This document shows, piece by piece, positions 9,109 to 17,909 of a stretch of DNA of 64,000 nt (positions are counted from its first letter, which is position 1; each line of letters opens with the position of its first letter). Made by a program: the position numbers and the translations under genes. The stretch comes from CAVVDY01 sp963819645 (GTDB lineage Bacteria > Acidobacteriota > Terriglobia > Terriglobales > Acidobacteriaceae). The notes beneath the pieces were generated by a model. That model worked only from the letters and a program-made list of their open reading frames with translations, was not told where the DNA came from and ran no database searches. The stretch spans positions 677,431 through 741,430 of the forward strand of contig CAWFWZ010000014.1 of assembly GCA_963819645.1 (NCBI GenBank), in the 5' to 3' direction.

Positions 9109-10311
9109 CCCTGCGAGACATTCCTGTTCCAAAGATGCGTTTCACCTTCTGGAAGGCTGTCTTCCTGGTCATCATGGTCGCCGGCGTGTACTGCACGTAT
9201 CTGCGGTTCTTTCATGGCCTGGGCGCCTCCACAAACCTGAGCGACCAGTTCCCCTGGGGCCTGTGGATTGGCTTCGACGTTATGTGTGGCGTCATGCTGG
9301 CGGCCGGCGGCTTTACCCTGACGGCCGCGGTCGAGATTTTCAACATCAAGCGCTGGCATTCCATCATGCGGCCCACGGTCCTCACCGCGTTTATGGGCTA
9401 CCTGCTGGTCTGTGCCGCGCTGATGTATGACCTTGGTTTGCCCTGGAACATCTGGCACCCGCTCATCATGCGCAATCCCCACTCGGTAATGTTCGAGGTG
9501 GCTTATTGCGTAATGCTTTACACCACAGTGCTGGCGCTGGAATTCTCCCCCATCGTGTTTGAACGCCTGGGCTGGAAGAAGGCGCTCAGCGTGGTGCGCA
9601 GCCTGATGATCATCTTCGTCATTCTGGGCGTGATCCTCTCCACCTTGCACCAGTCCTCGCTGGGCACCCTGTACTTGATCATGCCCAACAAGCTGCATCC
9701 TTTCTGGTACAGCCCTCTGTTGCCGGTGTTCTTCTTCATCTCGGCCATTGCCGTCGGTCTGGCGATGATGATCTTCGAATCGTCGATGAGTTCCAAGTAC
9801 TTCGGTCGACAGCTTGAGCTTTACATCTTGAAGGACATGGGCCGCGTGCTGGTCGTGGTGCTGGCTATCTACGGCATCCTGCGCTTCGAAGACCTGCTCA
9901 GTCGCGGTGTCTTGCACCAGGTATTTGTACCGGGATACGAACAGGGCTTCTTCCTTCTGGAAATCTTTCTCTCGGTAATCATTCCTCTTGTGCTGCTGTT
10001 GATCCCGAAGGTTCGCAATAGCGGCGCAAGGACTTTATCTTGTCGCAGTGCTGGTCTTGCTGGGCTTCGTCACCAATCGCTTGAACATAGCCATCACCGG
10101 CGTCGAGAACGCTGTCGGCGGCCGCTACACGCCCAGGTGGACTGAAGTCGTGATTACGGCAATGTTCGTGGCGTTAGGTTTCGCCATCTTCGGACTGGCG
10201 GTGCGCTATTTACCGATCTTCCCTGAAGAGGAGGAAGCTCATGCTCCGGCGATGAGTCTGCCGGAGGAGGTCTCTGTCGAGTTGGCGGAACCTGTACATG
10301 CCGGAGACTAA
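9105..10311 (+). pseudogene. NrfD/HybB-type membrane quinone-interacting subunit, one +1 frameshift
   Basis: A polytopic protein of the NrfD/PsrC/HybB family, which passes electrons between the quinone pool and an iron-sulfur partner. About ten hydrophobic segments are visible. The N-terminal FPWGLWIGFDVMCGVMLAAGG and the STLHQSSLGTLYLI segment are typical of HybB. One extra base near 10026 breaks the frame before the last two helices; repaired length is 401 residues. It starts inside the end of the ferredoxin gene. No hydrogenase, molybdoenzyme or nitrite reductase catalytic subunit is in the window, so the electron donor or acceptor is unknown. Confidence 0.85.
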
Positions 10312-11971
10312 CCAGTTCGACACCATCGGCGACGTGGTTGGCGAGTGGAAAGACGGGCGCAGCATCAGCTTCAAGTTGATGGCCTCGATCTTTGTGGTGA
10401 TGACCGGCATCTTCGCGCTCTTGACGTATCTGACGATCGACCAGCACCGTAAGCACCTGGAAGCGGCGGCGTTGGTCAGCGCTGAACAGCAGAGCGAGGT
10501 ATTGCGGCGCAGTGCCTCGCACTACATGCTGAAGAACGACCGCGCCGGCCTGTACGAAATGATGGTCAACATGGCCGACCAGGCGGGCATGACGCGGGTC
10601 CGCATCATGAATTCGGAAGGGATAATCAGTTATTCGACCTTCCCCGACGAAGTCGGCAAGAGCGTCAACAAAGCTTCCGAGGCTTGCTACGCGTGCCATG
10701 AGCGGTCGCAGCCCATGTCGCTGCTAAAACGCTCCGACCGTTTTCGTATCTACAAAGCCGATGGAAGTCGCGTTCTGGGAATCATCACGCCCATCGAGAA
10801 CCAGCCGGCTTGCTCGAATGCTGAGTGCCACGCCCATCCGGCAAGCACACAGATTCTCGGTGTCCTTGATACCAACCTCTCGCTCGCCAAGGTCGACGAG
10901 AGTCTGGTACAGGACCGTCACCGCATGCTGGCGTACTTTTCCGTTGCGTTGATCCTGCTGGTGAGTCTGTCCTGGGTCTTCATCAGGAACGTGGTACATG
11001 CTCCGCTGAGAATCCTGAAGCACGGTACGGAGCGAGTGGCAAAGGGTGAGCTGGGGGCGCAGATCCCGATCACCTCGAATGACGAAATCGGAGAGTTGGC
11101 GCAGTCATTCAACGAAATGAGTGGGAAGCTGCTGGTTGCGCAGGCGGAAATCAATGCGTGGGCTCGCATCCTTGAAGAACGTGTGGACGAGAAGACGCGG
11201 GAACTTCTGCAAGCCCACCAGCGCATGTTGCACGTGGAGAAGATGGCGACGATCGGCAAGATGGCGGCCGTGGTTGCGCACGAGATTAACAATCCGCTCT
11301 CAGGAATATTGACCTATTCGCGACTCATCAAACGTTGGATCCTCAAGAGTGCGACCGAAGTGCCCAAGCACGACGAGATGGCGGGCTCGCTCGACATCAT
11401 TGCGTCGGAGAGCAAGCGTTGCGGTGATCTGGTGCACAACCTGCTGAGCTTCTCCCGGGTCTCGCCCATGAATTTGGCCTGGTGCGACCTGTCGGAGGTA
11501 ATCGACCGTTGCGTCAAGCTGGTTCAGCACAAGATGGATATGGCGAACGTGCAGCTCAATCTCGAGCTTGCGCCTGAGTTGCCGCCAGTGCACTGCGATC
11601 CGGCACAAATCGAACAAGTCGTACTGGCCATGGTGATTAACGCCATCGATGCCATGCCGCAAGGCGGCAATCTCTGGATCAGCGCGCAAGTGACGGACAA
11701 CCAGATCGTGCTTGCCATTCGCGACGACGGTATGGGTATTACCGATGAGCATCTGGCGCACATCTTTGAGCCGTTCTACACCACCAAAGAAGCCGGAGGC
11801 TCAGGCCTGGGCCTCGCCATCAGCCAGAACATTGTCGAGCGGCATGGAGGGCAAATCGAGGTCGACTCTGTTGCCGGACGGGGAACGACCTTCAAAGTGT
11901 CACTGCCGGTCGACAGTCAGAAGTTCGCCGCGGGAAGAAAAGAAGACCGCAGCCCAGTGGAAGTGAGGTAG
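10298..11971 (+). CDS. Membrane histidine kinase with heme-c-like periplasmic sensor
   Basis: A 557-residue sensor kinase. Order: TM1 (about 25-46), periplasmic domain (47-205), TM2 (about 208-230), HAMP (PLRILKHGTERVAKGELG), coiled coil, HisKA with AVVAHEINNPLSGIL (phospho-His), and HATPase with NAIDAMPQGG, DDGMGI and GGSGLGLAIS. The periplasmic domain has CYACH near residue 128 and CSNAECH near 170, a CxxCH plus CxxxxCH pair suited to covalent heme, so redox, NO or O2 sensing is likely (inference). It overlaps the HybB-like gene by 14 bases and is followed 4 bases later by its regulator gene. Confidence 0.93.
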   Translation: MPETNQFDTIGDVVGEWKDGRSISFKLMASIFVVMTGIFALLTYLTIDQHRKHLEAAALVSAEQQSEVLRRSASHYMLKNDRAGLYEMMVNMADQAGMTRVRIMNSEGIISYSTFPDEVGKSVNKASEACYACHERSQPMSLLKRSDRFRIYKADGSRVLGIITPIENQPACSNAECHAHPASTQILGVLDTNLSLAKVDESLVQDRHRMLAYFSVALILLVSLSWVFIRNVVHAPLRILKHGTERVAKGELGAQIPITSNDEIGELAQSFNEMSGKLLVAQAEINAWARILEERVDEKTRELLQAHQRMLHVEKMATIGKMAAVVAHEINNPLSGILTYSRLIKRWILKSATEVPKHDEMAGSLDIIASESKRCGDLVHNLLSFSRVSPMNLAWCDLSEVIDRCVKLVQHKMDMANVQLNLELAPELPPVHCDPAQIEQVVLAMVINAIDAMPQGGNLWISAQVTDNQIVLAIRDDGMGITDEHLAHIFEPFYTTKEAGGSGLGLAISQNIVERHGGQIEVDSVAGRGTTFKVSLPVDSQKFAAGRKEDRSPVEVR

Positions 11972-11975
11972 CAGA

Positions 11976-13343
11976 GTGGAAAAAGGCAAGTTGCTCATCG
12001 TCGATGATGAAATGAGCGTACGTGATTCGCTCGCCAAGTGGTTTGCCGAAGAAGGCTACGAAGTCGGCACCGCCGAAAGTGCCAGCGAGGCGCTGACGCG
12101 CGTGGCCGAGACCAGCTATGACGTTGCCCTGGTCGACATCAAGATGCGCGGCACCGATGGAATCGAATTGCAGCGGCGGCTGCACGAAATCTATCCCGAC
12201 ATGCTGGTCATCATCATGACCGGCTACGCTTCGGTTGAGACCGCGATCGCCGCCCTCAAGAACGGAGCTTACGACTACGTCAACAAGCCGCTTGATCCGG
12301 ACGAGATTGCCCACTTGATCTCCAAGGCCATGGCACATCGCCACACCCAGCAGGAAAATATCCGCCTGAAAGAGACCGTGGCGGAGATTGCGCGGCCTTC
12401 CGAGATCATCGGCCAAAGCGTCGCCATGAAGCACATCTTCGATGCCATCGAGACGGTAGCACCCACCGATGCTACGGTCCTTATCACCGGCGAAAGCGGC
12501 ACCGGCAAGGAGTTGGTGGCGCGCGCTGTTCACGCCGGAAGCACCCGGCGATTCCACCCCCTGGTCGTCATCCACTGCGGTGCGCTGACCGAGACGTTGT
12601 TAGAGAGCGAGTTGTTCGGACATGAGAAGGGCGCCTTCACCGGCGCGCAATATCGCAAGAAGGGCAAGTTTGAAATTGCTGAGGGTGGAACCGTTTTCCT
12701 CGACGAAATCGGTGACATCAGTCTGAAGACGCAGACTGACCTTCTGCGCGTACTGCAGGAGCGCGAAATCGTACGGGTGGGCGGGAATCAGACCATCAAG
12801 GTGGATTTCCGCTGTGTGGCCGCGACTAACAAAAATCTGGAGCAGCTCATCGAGGAAGGGAAGTTCCGCCCTGATCTCTACTACCGTTTGAACGTGTTTC
12901 ATATCGAGCTGCCCGCCTTGCGTGAGCGGCTCGAAGACATCCCGTTGCTGGTCGATCATTTCGTTCGGAAGTTTGTGCGCGAGATGAACAAGAAGATCAC
13001 CCGCGTCTCGCCGGCCGCGATGGCCCTCTTGCAGCAGCAGGCATGGCCAGGCAATATTCGCGAACTGGAGAATGCCGTCGAGCGTGCGATGGTTGTAGCC
13101 CAGGAACCTGAGCTCCGCGAAGCCGACTTTACCCTCAAACCTCGCAACGGCGTCGCGCAAGCTGAAGTGCGAAGTCTTGACGAGGTCGAGAAAGGGCATA
13201 TCCTGCGGGTGCTGGACGAATGCGGTGGCAATCAGACGCGCGCGGCTGAGGTGCTCGGCATCGATCGTGTCACCTTGCACCACAAACTGAAGAAATACGG
13301 CTGGAACCGCCGCGACCGAGAGCTTGCCACCGTCGAATCGTAA
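11976..13343 (+). CDS. NtrC-family sigma-54 response regulator
   Basis: A 455-residue activator with a GTG start. Receiver domain at 1-120 (DDE near the N-terminus, phospho-Asp in ALVDIKM, Lys in VNKPLDP). AAA+ domain at about 140-370 with Walker A GESGTGKE, the sigma-54 contact loop GAFTGA and FLDEIGDI. A Fis-type helix-turn-helix ends the protein (GGNQTRAAEVLGIDRVTLHHKLKKYG). It is almost certainly the partner of the kinase directly upstream; targets might include its own redox operon, but no clear -24/-12 site was found nearby. Confidence 0.96.
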   Translation: MEKGKLLIVDDEMSVRDSLAKWFAEEGYEVGTAESASEALTRVAETSYDVALVDIKMRGTDGIELQRRLHEIYPDMLVIIMTGYASVETAIAALKNGAYDYVNKPLDPDEIAHLISKAMAHRHTQQENIRLKETVAEIARPSEIIGQSVAMKHIFDAIETVAPTDATVLITGESGTGKELVARAVHAGSTRRFHPLVVIHCGALTETLLESELFGHEKGAFTGAQYRKKGKFEIAEGGTVFLDEIGDISLKTQTDLLRVLQEREIVRVGGNQTIKVDFRCVAATNKNLEQLIEEGKFRPDLYYRLNVFHIELPALRERLEDIPLLVDHFVRKFVREMNKKITRVSPAAMALLQQQAWPGNIRELENAVERAMVVAQEPELREADFTLKPRNGVAQAEVRSLDEVEKGHILRVLDECGGNQTRAAEVLGIDRVTLHHKLKKYGWNRRDRELATVES

Positions 13344-13876
13344 TGAAGAAGTTGCAAATCTTGCCGGTGGGCCCCGCCGACGCCCGCCTGCTGGACTGGC
13401 TACGGCAGTCTTTGCAGGAGAAGTACCAGGTCGACAGCGAGGTCCTTTCCCCGGCGCTTGACGCTTCGTTCGCGCTGCACTCTGAGCGGCAGCAATACCA
13501 TTCGTCTGAAATTCTCGCGGCCATGCAGTCGTACAAAGACCGGGACACATGGAAACTGCTGGCCGTCACCAGTCTCGATCTTTACATCCCGATTTTGACC
13601 TTCGTGTTCGGCGAGGCGCAGGTTGGCGGCGCCGCCGCTATCGTGTCTTATCACCGGTTACGCCAGCAATTTTATGGCTTGCCGGAAGACCTCGATGTAC
13701 TGGCCGATCGGCTGTTGATTGAAGCCGTGCATGAGCTCGGCCACACGCTCCGCCTGACCCACTGCGACGATTACCGCTGCGCTATGGCGCCTTCGCACGC
13801 GGTGGAGTGGATCGATCTCAAAGACAGCGGATACTGCGAGTCGTGTCTGTCGCGAGTGCTGGAATCAGCGCGTTAG
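13343..13876 (+). CDS. Archaemetzincin-type zinc metalloprotease
   Basis: A 177-residue protein with the full archaemetzincin signature: HELGHTLRLTHC gives the three zinc-binding His, followed by CAM (the Met-turn, four residues after HC plus D-D-Y-R) and a CESC pair 17 residues on, which binds a second structural zinc. Family members are probable peptidases found in archaea, vertebrates and scattered bacteria; physiological substrates are unknown. Its ATG overlaps the TAA of the response regulator by one base (TAATG), so it is translationally coupled to the heme-sensor two-component system. That link is the main clue to its role. Confidence 0.93.
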   Translation: MKKLQILPVGPADARLLDWLRQSLQEKYQVDSEVLSPALDASFALHSERQQYHSSEILAAMQSYKDRDTWKLLAVTSLDLYIPILTFVFGEAQVGGAAAIVSYHRLRQQFYGLPEDLDVLADRLLIEAVHELGHTLRLTHCDDYRCAMAPSHAVEWIDLKDSGYCESCLSRVLESAR

Positions 13877-13878
13877 GT

Positions 13879-14135
13879 TGGGTGGAAGCACCACGCTTTA
13901 GCGTGGTGAAAGATCGGTCCGCAGAAATCGGCTTTAGCCCTGGGAACCCCAAGAAATCACGCATTCCTTCGAGAACATCGGGTGACGGATTCGATTGCCT
14001 ATGGGCGGCGCGTGAACTGCCCCGAGCCCGATTCCGCAGAGGCTAAAGCCCGCAAGAGAGAGGGCGTCCGGCTCACCACGCTGAAGCGTGGTGCTTCCAC
14101 CGTAAAGCTGCGCTGAAGCGTGGTGCTTCCATCTA
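13879..14135. repeat. Composite palindromic (REP/BIME-like) element
   Basis: Begins with GGAAGCACCACGCTTTAGCG and its continuation, and ends with the inverted copy CCACGCTGAAGCGTGGTGCT plus a third partial copy at about 14111-14132. An inner inverted pair (GGCTTTAGCCC near 13930, GGCTAAAGCCC near 14041) lies between. The nested arrangement is what BIME-type intergenic palindromes look like. No transposase is present. Confidence 0.7.
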
Positions 14136-14155
14136 AATCTGCGTCGATGGGTCCG

Positions 14156-14302
14156 CTAACTTCCCTTGGTCTTCGGGTAGTCGCTCCAGGTGCCGCTGAA
14201 CAGCTTGCCCTTCTTATGCTCGGAGACCATGGCAGTTATGCCCATCACTCCCATCACGAGAAAGATGGCGAAGAAAACGACGGCGATTGCGAGGACTGGC
14301 AT
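14156..14302 (-). CDS. Small membrane protein, 48 aa
   Basis: Too short for a usual gene cutoff but convincing: a GAGGTGA ribosome-binding site sits 3 bases before the ATG, followed by one hydrophobic helix (residues 2-24, VLAIAVVFFAIFLVMGVMGI) and a basic, polar tail ending SDYPKTKGS. Probably a single-pass inner-membrane peptide. No family recognised. It is transcribed away from the 80-residue gene's 5' side on the same strand, 118 bases downstream of it. Confidence 0.6.
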   Translation of the reverse strand: MPVLAIAVVFFAIFLVMGVMGITAMVSEHKKGKLFSGTWSDYPKTKGS

Positions 14303-14420
14303 ACTTCACCTCGACAATATTGTGAAGCCCAATGACCATCGCTTCCGTGACCGCAATCACGCAGTCGTGTGAGGACACGACCAACCTCCAATCCGCGCTG
14401 CTATGCGGGGCGCTGAGTTA

Positions 14421-14663
14421 TTAACTCGAGCCGAGCTGACCGTCCAACTCCGCCAGGGAACGGCGCAGCATTTCGGAATACCGCTCGTTTGTGCTGTTCT
14501 CCAGCTCCCGCAGGATTCGCTGACGCGACAGCTGCAGGTTAGCCCTGTGGCTCTTGCGGCGAATTTCTGCGTGCGAAGCAGGCTTATCAGGGCTTTGGTT
14601 TGATGAGGTGGATTTTTCTTCGATCTGCGCTTCTACTGATTTACTTTCCCAACCACGTGCCAT
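14421..14663 (-). CDS. Conserved small charged protein, 80 aa
   Basis: Begins MARGWESKSVEAQIEE, a start I associate with a small uncharacterised family in acidobacteria. The rest is highly charged and predicted helical (EIRRKSHRANLQLSRQRIL, RYSEMLRRSLAELDGQL), with no membrane segment or cysteine. It may be a cytosolic coiled-coil or adaptor protein. Function unknown. It is divergent from the OmpR-type regulator, leaving a 218-base promoter region. Confidence 0.65.
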   Translation of the reverse strand: MARGWESKSVEAQIEEKSTSSNQSPDKPASHAEIRRKSHRANLQLSRQRILRELENSTNERYSEMLRRSLAELDGQLGSS

Positions 14664-14881
14664 ATCTCAATTATACGACTTCGGTCGCTCTGGGGGACGG
14701 TTCTCGCGTCATCGGTTCGGCAACTTTGCAAGTCATCGACCCACGTGATCGATAACTCCCGTTTCGCAATGAAACGATTCCCATTTCAGAACTCAATCGC
14801 GAGGCGCGCTGCGTTTTGAGGAGCTAAGGTACTCGTCGCGATGTTACTTTTGATTGTTACCGCTAAAAGGCGGTTTTCTAG

Positions 14882-15574
14882 GTGAAAATGCGAATCTTGG
14901 TGGTCGAAGACGACACTCCTCTGTCTACGTTTGTGCGCAAGGGCCTAGAGGCGGAGCACTACGCGGTTGATACGGCAGCAGACGGAGAGCAGGCGGTTTG
15001 TCTGGCGCTGGAGAGCGATTACGATCTTATCGTTCTCGACTTGAACTTGCCTAAGCTGGATGGCATCGACGTTCTGCGAGCTGTCCGGACCAAGAAGCCT
15101 AATTTACCGGTGCTGGTGCTTACCGCCCGCAGTCGCATTGAAGATCGGGTGCAGGCGCTCGATTCCGGCGCCGACGACTGCCTCAACAAACCATTTTCCT
15201 TTACCGAATTGTCGGCACGGGTCCGTGCGTTGTTACGCCGCGGTCCACGCACGGTGGAAACCCTGCTGCAGGTGGCCGACCTCGAACTGGATCGCGTGGA
15301 ACGCAAGGTGAAGCGCGCCGGCAAGCACATCGAACTGACCTCGAAAGAGTTTGCCCTTCTGGAATACCTGCTGCGCAACGCCGGACGACGCGTCACCCGC
15401 ACCATGATTATCGAGCACGTGTGGAACCTGTCGTTCGATACCTCGACCAACATCGTTGACGTCTATGTGAACTACCTTCGAAGGAAAGTGGATGATGGCT
15501 TCGCGCCGCGCCTGATCCACACCGTTCGTGGCGTGGGATACGAACTGGGCGCCCGCCCGGAGTATTCGGCATGA
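14882..15574 (+). CDS. OmpR/PhoB-family response regulator
   Basis: A DNA-binding response regulator of about 230 residues. The receiver has VVEDD, the phospho-acceptor in IVLDLNLPKLDG and Lys in LNKPFSF. A winged-helix domain follows (LTSKEFALLEYLLRNAGRRVTRT ... VDVYVNYLRRKVD ... TVRGVGYEL). Two starts are possible: GTG at 14882 or ATG at 14888 (MRILVVEDD); the ATG gives the usual family N-terminus. It overlaps the next gene by 4 bases, so the degenerate kinase behind it is its likely partner. Confidence 0.94.
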   Translation: MKMRILVVEDDTPLSTFVRKGLEAEHYAVDTAADGEQAVCLALESDYDLIVLDLNLPKLDGIDVLRAVRTKKPNLPVLVLTARSRIEDRVQALDSGADDCLNKPFSFTELSARVRALLRRGPRTVETLLQVADLELDRVERKVKRAGKHIELTSKEFALLEYLLRNAGRRVTRTMIIEHVWNLSFDTSTNIVDVYVNYLRRKVDDGFAPRLIHTVRGVGYELGARPEYSA

Positions 15575-16296
15575 GCGGCCAGACGTCGGAGAGCAGCGAA
15601 GAACACAAACTCCTGGCGAACCTCTTCCACTTGATCAGTCAGCCGATGACAGCGTTGCAATGCTCGCTGGAGTTCGCCCTGAACAAGCTGGATGACCCGC
15701 AGCAATGTCGCACCTGGATCGAGGCTGCGTTGGAGAATTCTGAGCGCTTGCGCTGTCGGTTGTCGCTGGCGCGAGAAGTAGCCGATGCGGCCAATCCCGG
15801 CGATCCGGCTCAGACGGTAGACCTGCGATCGGTGCTCGAAGAGGTGCTGAGCGAAGTAGAGCCGCTCTTCGAGTTATCAGGAGCGAAGCCCAGGCTGCGG
15901 TGCGATGAAATTGAAGTTGCGGGCGAGCGCAGCCGATTGTTGCGAGGCTTCTTTCACGTACTGCAAAACTTGCGACCTGCCGAGGCGCCCACATCAGAGG
16001 CGCCCGAGGTTAACGTTGAGCGTGAGGCCGAGTTGATTGAGGTGCGATTCTCTCGATTCGTTCTTAGGGGGGATGCAAGCAAGGACCAGGTTGCCTCTCA
16101 ACTGGAGATCGCCAAGGAAATATTCGAATCGGCCGGCGGCGGATTGATCTTCTTTTGCTTCGCTGGAAACGATGCGCTGGTGCGCGTTTTGTTGCGCACG
16201 CCTCAGGCGCAACTCGCGCTTTACGAGGAAGCTCTGAGAAAGAAACCTGCGAGCGCTTCTATCGGCACGACAGCAGTTTTTCCACAGGTGTCCTGA
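15571..16296 (+). CDS. Degenerate histidine-kinase-like protein
   Basis: A 241-residue soluble protein without membrane segments. The N-terminus resembles a dimerisation/phospho-acceptor helix: FHLISQPMTALQ (about 19-30) aligns with the HisKA H-box HExxxPLT, so His20 may be kept. The ATP-binding part is eroded: an N-box-like FHVLQNLRP lacks the usual acidic and second Asn residues, and no DxGxG or GxGLG box is present, although IAKEIFESAGGGLIFF recalls the last helix and strand. It may act as a phosphotransferase or phosphatase and not a kinase. The stop-start overlap with the OmpR-type gene argues that they work together. Confidence 0.6.
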   Translation: MSGQTSESSEEHKLLANLFHLISQPMTALQCSLEFALNKLDDPQQCRTWIEAALENSERLRCRLSLAREVADAANPGDPAQTVDLRSVLEEVLSEVEPLFELSGAKPRLRCDEIEVAGERSRLLRGFFHVLQNLRPAEAPTSEAPEVNVEREAELIEVRFSRFVLRGDASKDQVASQLEIAKEIFESAGGGLIFFCFAGNDALVRVLLRTPQAQLALYEEALRKKPASASIGTTAVFPQVS

Positions 16297-16318
16297 GTAA
16301 CTTCTAATCCTCTCTTAA

Positions 16319-16346
16319 TTGACTTCTAAGCTCCCGCCGGTACAAC
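16319..16346 (+). promoter_or_regulatory. Predicted sigma-70 promoter of the flagellar regulator
   Basis: TTGACT at 16319-16324 and TACAAC at 16341-16346, spaced 16 bases. The expected transcription start falls on or next to the ATG at 16353, so the message may be leaderless; no Shine-Dalgarno sequence is seen. Confidence 0.45.
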
Positions 16347-16352
16347 CGAAGC

Positions 16353-17522
16353 ATGACAACGGCAGCGCAGAGCTATTACTCCCCTGATCCGGCTGTGATC
16401 GTGGCTAGCGGAAATGCGGCCATTCGGCAGCGGATCCTTGAGACTTTCCACTCTTCGCGCATCCAGGCGGCCGAGGCATGCGGAGGGGCCGACGCAATCG
16501 GCAAACTCGAATCCAGCGAATGCCGCCTTCTACTGCTGGATGGCAAGCTGCCTGACCTGGATACTGGCGACCTGATGCACATTATTCATTCTCGCTTTCC
16601 GGGAATCGATGTGCTTTTACTGGATGAGGCCGGCCAGCCTTTGATCCCGCTGGAGTGGCGCAGCGCAGACGCGCGTGATCTCTTTCATACTGTCTCTCTT
16701 TGGCAGCTTCCGCCGGCTGCTGATTCACCGAAGGTCGACGCGGCCCCCAGTGACGCCCTGCCCGGCATCGTCGGCACTTCGGCTGCCATGCATCGGGTGC
16801 ATCGCATGGCTCGGCTGGTGGCACGGCACGACACTCCGGTGCTGCTGACCGGCCCCACCGGAACCGGAAAGGAGTTGGTCGCCAACGCCATTCACGAGTT
16901 GAGTTCTCGCGCGGGCAAGCGCATGGTCACTATCAACTGTGCCGCCATTCCTGAGGCGTTGCTGGAGGCTGAGCTCTTCGGCTACACCCGCGGCGCTTTC
17001 ACCGGCGCGGTGCAGTCGCACCTGGGACGAATTCATGCCGCGCAAGGCAGCACTTTGTTCTTGGACGAGATCGGGGAGATGCCGCTGGGCATGCAAGCCA
17101 AGCTGCTGCGCTTTATCGATCGCGGCGAAATCCAGCGGCTGGGCAGCTCCGATATCTGTCGCGTCGATACGCGGGTGATTGCGGCAACCAATCAGGATTT
17201 GGCAGAGCTCTCGCGGCAGAAGCTGTTTCGCGAAGACCTCTATTACCGCCTGGCGGTATTCCCCATTGAGCTGCCTCCTCTGGCGCGGCGCCGTGGCGAC
17301 GTGGATCTGCTGGCCGAGCACTTTGTGCAGAAGCTTGGTGGCGGCCATGGAAGCCTGACCGGCGAAGCCCGCAGCGTGCTGGAGCGGCATAGCTGGCCGG
17401 GAAATGTTCGCGAGTTGCAGCACGTGATCGAGAGGGCCCTGATTCTGGCCGAAGATGGGCCGATACAGCCCGAGCATCTGGGACTGATCTGCGGAGCGGC
17501 AGCCGGCAGCTACTTTGCCTGA
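16353..17522 (+). CDS. Sigma-54 activator without DNA-binding domain (FlgR/FleQ-like)
   Basis: A 389-residue response-regulator-type activator directly upstream of the flagellar genes. N-terminal receiver with phospho-Asp in LLLLDGKLPD; AAA+ domain at about 130-370 with Walker A GPTGTGKEL, GAFTGA loop and FLDEIGEM. The protein stops just after the C-terminal helices (NVRELQHVIERALILAEDG...), with no Fis helix-turn-helix. The same architecture is known for Helicobacter pylori FlgR, which activates sigma-54 from solution. Likely controls sigma-54-dependent flagellar genes; 18 bases separate it from flgB. Confidence 0.9.
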   Translation: MTTAAQSYYSPDPAVIVASGNAAIRQRILETFHSSRIQAAEACGGADAIGKLESSECRLLLLDGKLPDLDTGDLMHIIHSRFPGIDVLLLDEAGQPLIPLEWRSADARDLFHTVSLWQLPPAADSPKVDAAPSDALPGIVGTSAAMHRVHRMARLVARHDTPVLLTGPTGTGKELVANAIHELSSRAGKRMVTINCAAIPEALLEAELFGYTRGAFTGAVQSHLGRIHAAQGSTLFLDEIGEMPLGMQAKLLRFIDRGEIQRLGSSDICRVDTRVIAATNQDLAELSRQKLFREDLYYRLAVFPIELPPLARRRGDVDLLAEHFVQKLGGGHGSLTGEARSVLERHSWPGNVRELQHVIERALILAEDGPIQPEHLGLICGAAAGSYFA

Positions 17523-17540
17523 GCGGACGCAGGAGGTGAC

Positions 17541-17909
17541 ATGAGCCTGGTCGATACACCTTTGATTCACAGCCTGACGCGCGCGCTCGACCTCACCTCG
17601 TTGCGCCAGCGGGTGGTGAGCGAGAACATCGCCAACATCGACACCCCCGGGTACCAGACCCGCGACATCGATTTCGCCAGCGAGTTCAAGCGGGCGCTGA
17701 CGGCAGACGAAACTGGGACGGACTCTGAGCCGGTTGCTGTCCGCACCCTGCACGGGCTGGAGCAGCGGCCCGACGGCAACAACGTGAGTATCGATCGCGA
17801 AAGCCTGTTAATGGCGCAGAACCAGTTGCAGTTCCAGACCGATGTCGCCGTGCTGCGCTCGGAGTTCAGCCGCCTGCAACTTGCAATCAGCGGAGGCACC
17901 AACTCATGA
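17541..17909 (+). CDS. flgB: Flagellar basal-body rod protein FlgB
   Basis: A proximal rod protein assembled in the periplasm between the MS ring and the hook. The 122-residue protein carries the N-terminal rod motif LRQRVVSENIANIDTPGYQTRDIDF. The C-terminal helix NQLQFQTDVAVLRSEFSRLQLAI is the usual rod/hook coiled-coil end. A GGAGGTGA precedes the ATG. It opens the structural block flgBC-fliEFGHIJ and overlaps flgC by 4 bases. Confidence 0.96.
   Translation: MSLVDTPLIHSLTRALDLTSLRQRVVSENIANIDTPGYQTRDIDFASEFKRALTADETGTDSEPVAVRTLHGLEQRPDGNNVSIDRESLLMAQNQLQFQTDVAVLRSEFSRLQLAISGGTNS

Noticed and set aside
9036..9917. Long minus-strand ORF opposite the nrfD-like gene
   Set aside because: Its Gln/His/Asp-rich translation mirrors the coding strand of a clear membrane protein.
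8344..10311. [NiFe] hydrogenase operon
   Set aside because: HybA- and HybB-like subunits are present, but no large or small hydrogenase subunit or maturation gene is in the window.
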